This document shows, one piece after another, positions 5,187 through 5,943 of a DNA stretch of 5,943 bases (position 1 is the first letter of the stretch; the number at the start of each line of letters is the position of its first letter). Source of the DNA: Azovibrio restrictus (lineage in GTDB: Bacteria; Pseudomonadota; Gammaproteobacteria; Burkholderiales; Rhodocyclaceae); the NCBI GenBank assembly GCA_003252145.1, contig QKDJ01000045.1:1-5943 (forward strand). The letters run 5' to 3'. The position numbers and the translations under genes are program-made. Under the pieces are notes generated by a model. That model saw only the letters and a list, made by a program, of their open reading frames with translations. It was not told the DNA's origin and searched no databases.

Positions 5187-5943
5187 ATGCGGTTTTCTTA
5201 CAAGGCCGTTGATGGATCCGGCTTTTCCCAAACAGGGGTTTTGGATGCTGAATCAGAGTCTGATGCAGTAAGCCAGCTTTATGTTAAAGGGATTATTCCT
5301 GTTGAGCTTAAGGTTAAGCAAGCAGGCCCTGTTTCGGTAGGCTCTCAAAAAGCATCCATAAAGCATATTGAGGTTATAGCGCTAATCCGGGAAATGGCCA
5401 CATTGCTGGCTTCTGGTGTAGGTCTTTCGGAAGCCTTCTCAACCTTGCAGGAAGCTACGCTCCATCCTCGCTTAAACGCAATGCTTGGACAATTGAGTGC
5501 AAGCGTTCACGGGGGGGAGGGATTTGCGTCAGCGTTGAAAAAAACAGAACTCAAGCTTCCTGAGTATGTGCATGCCCTAGCCAAAGCAGGTGAAGCGACG
5601 GGGGATTTGGCGGGTGCGTTAACTCGTTCGGCTGAGCAACTGGAATTTGATGAGCGCATGAGAGGGGAAGCTAGAGAGGCGCTGATATATCCCTCCATAC
5701 TAATCCTCACTGGCATTGGGGCAATCATTTTCATCTTCTCTTTTGTGGTTCCCAGATTTGCAGGAATTTTGTCAGGTAGGAATGTCGATCTACCTTTGTT
5801 GTCCACATGGGTTTTGCATACGGGGATTTTTGTTAATTCGCACTGGATATTGATTATTTTGTCGCTAGTTTTCAGTGGCATGGCAATTGTTTTTTTTGGT
5901 CGAGACATCCGAGTGCGAGTGGCAATGGCTTCTGCTTTGATGC
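5187..5943 (+). CDS. GspF/PilC-family inner-membrane platform protein (3' end outside window)
   Basis: The frame is open from ATG 5187 to the window edge, giving 252 residues of a family usually about 400 long. GspF/PilC is the inner-membrane platform of type II secretion and type IV pilus machines and works with the assembly ATPase. The N-terminal region (1-42) has the family's 'FSYKAVDGSG' and 'KGIIPVEL' elements. The first F domain (about 62-187) shows 'LLASGVGLSEAF' (73-84), 'LAKAGEATGDLAGAL' (131-145), 'EALIYPS' (164-170) and 'FVVPRF' (186-191). Membrane segments lie at about 169-189 and 216-237; the second F domain should follow outside. AGGG at 5173-5176, ten bases upstream, is a modest Shine-Dalgarno sequence. 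Codon use is AT-rich (TTA, ATA, AGA, CTA), unlike the rest of the window. The N-terminus looks more GspF-like than PilC-like, but which machine it serves cannot be told here. Confidence 0.9.
   Translation, partial: MRFSYKAVDGSGFSQTGVLDAESESDAVSQLYVKGIIPVELKVKQAGPVSVGSQKASIKHIEVIALIREMATLLASGVGLSEAFSTLQEATLHPRLNAMLGQLSASVHGGEGFASALKKTELKLPEYVHALAKAGEATGDLAGALTRSAEQLEFDERMRGEAREALIYPSILILTGIGAIIFIFSFVVPRFAGILSGRNVDLPLLSTWVLHTGIFVNSHWILIILSLVFSGMAIVFFGRDIRVRVAMASALM

Noticed and set aside
5507..5908. 133-codon minus-strand open frame opposite the GspF-like gene
   Set aside because: The plus strand encodes a clear F domain through the same bases. The antisense product has no recognisable motif and no neighbouring genes on that strand.

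Overview
The window looks like a chromosomal stretch of a betaproteobacterium, most likely Rhodocyclales (an Azospira-like relative). That assignment rests on recognised gene order and protein style, not on a database match. Most of it is GC-rich (a hand count of 4801-4860 gives 42 G+C in 60). The last ~880 bases are clearly poorer in GC (26 of 60 at 5341-5400, 23 of 60 at 5821-5880).

Layout, left to right. Positions 1-2767 hold a minus-strand haem operon read hemC > hemD > hemX > hemY, of which only the first bases of hemY are present. hemC (porphobilinogen deaminase) and hemD (uroporphyrinogen-III synthase) turn porphobilinogen into uroporphyrinogen III. hemX and hemY encode membrane-anchored proteins of unsettled function that accompany them in proteobacteria. 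The genes are 3-4 bases apart or overlap. Back to back with hemC lies a plus-strand gene (2768-3307) for an exported thioredoxin-fold protein with a CIYC motif. It has a strong Shine-Dalgarno sequence before a TTG start that directly abuts the hemC ATG.

Positions 3279-5065 hold a minus-strand two-component pair of the AlgZ/AlgR (LytS/LytTR) type. The sensor kinase is upstream and overlaps its regulator by 31 bases, and the regulator's 3' end overlaps the thioredoxin-like gene by 29 bases in convergent orientation. An algZ-algR-hemC-hemD neighbourhood is known from Pseudomonas, where argH lies on the other side of algZ.

Here the gene beyond algZ is not argH. After a 121-base AT-rich divergent intergenic region, a plus-strand gene for a GspF/PilC-type inner-membrane platform protein (type II secretion or type IV pilus assembly) begins at 5187 and runs off the window. 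Its AT-rich codon use suggests it belongs to a separate, possibly acquired, secretion/pilus cluster. AlgZ/AlgR controls type IV pili in Pseudomonas, so its placement next to a pilus/secretion gene is suggestive but unproven.

I see no tRNA, rRNA, CRISPR array or insertion sequence. Nothing in the window is convincingly a wholly new system. The points most worth checking are the composition break with the GspF gene, the abutting hemC/thioredoxin starts, and the repeat-bearing algZ-gspF intergenic region.
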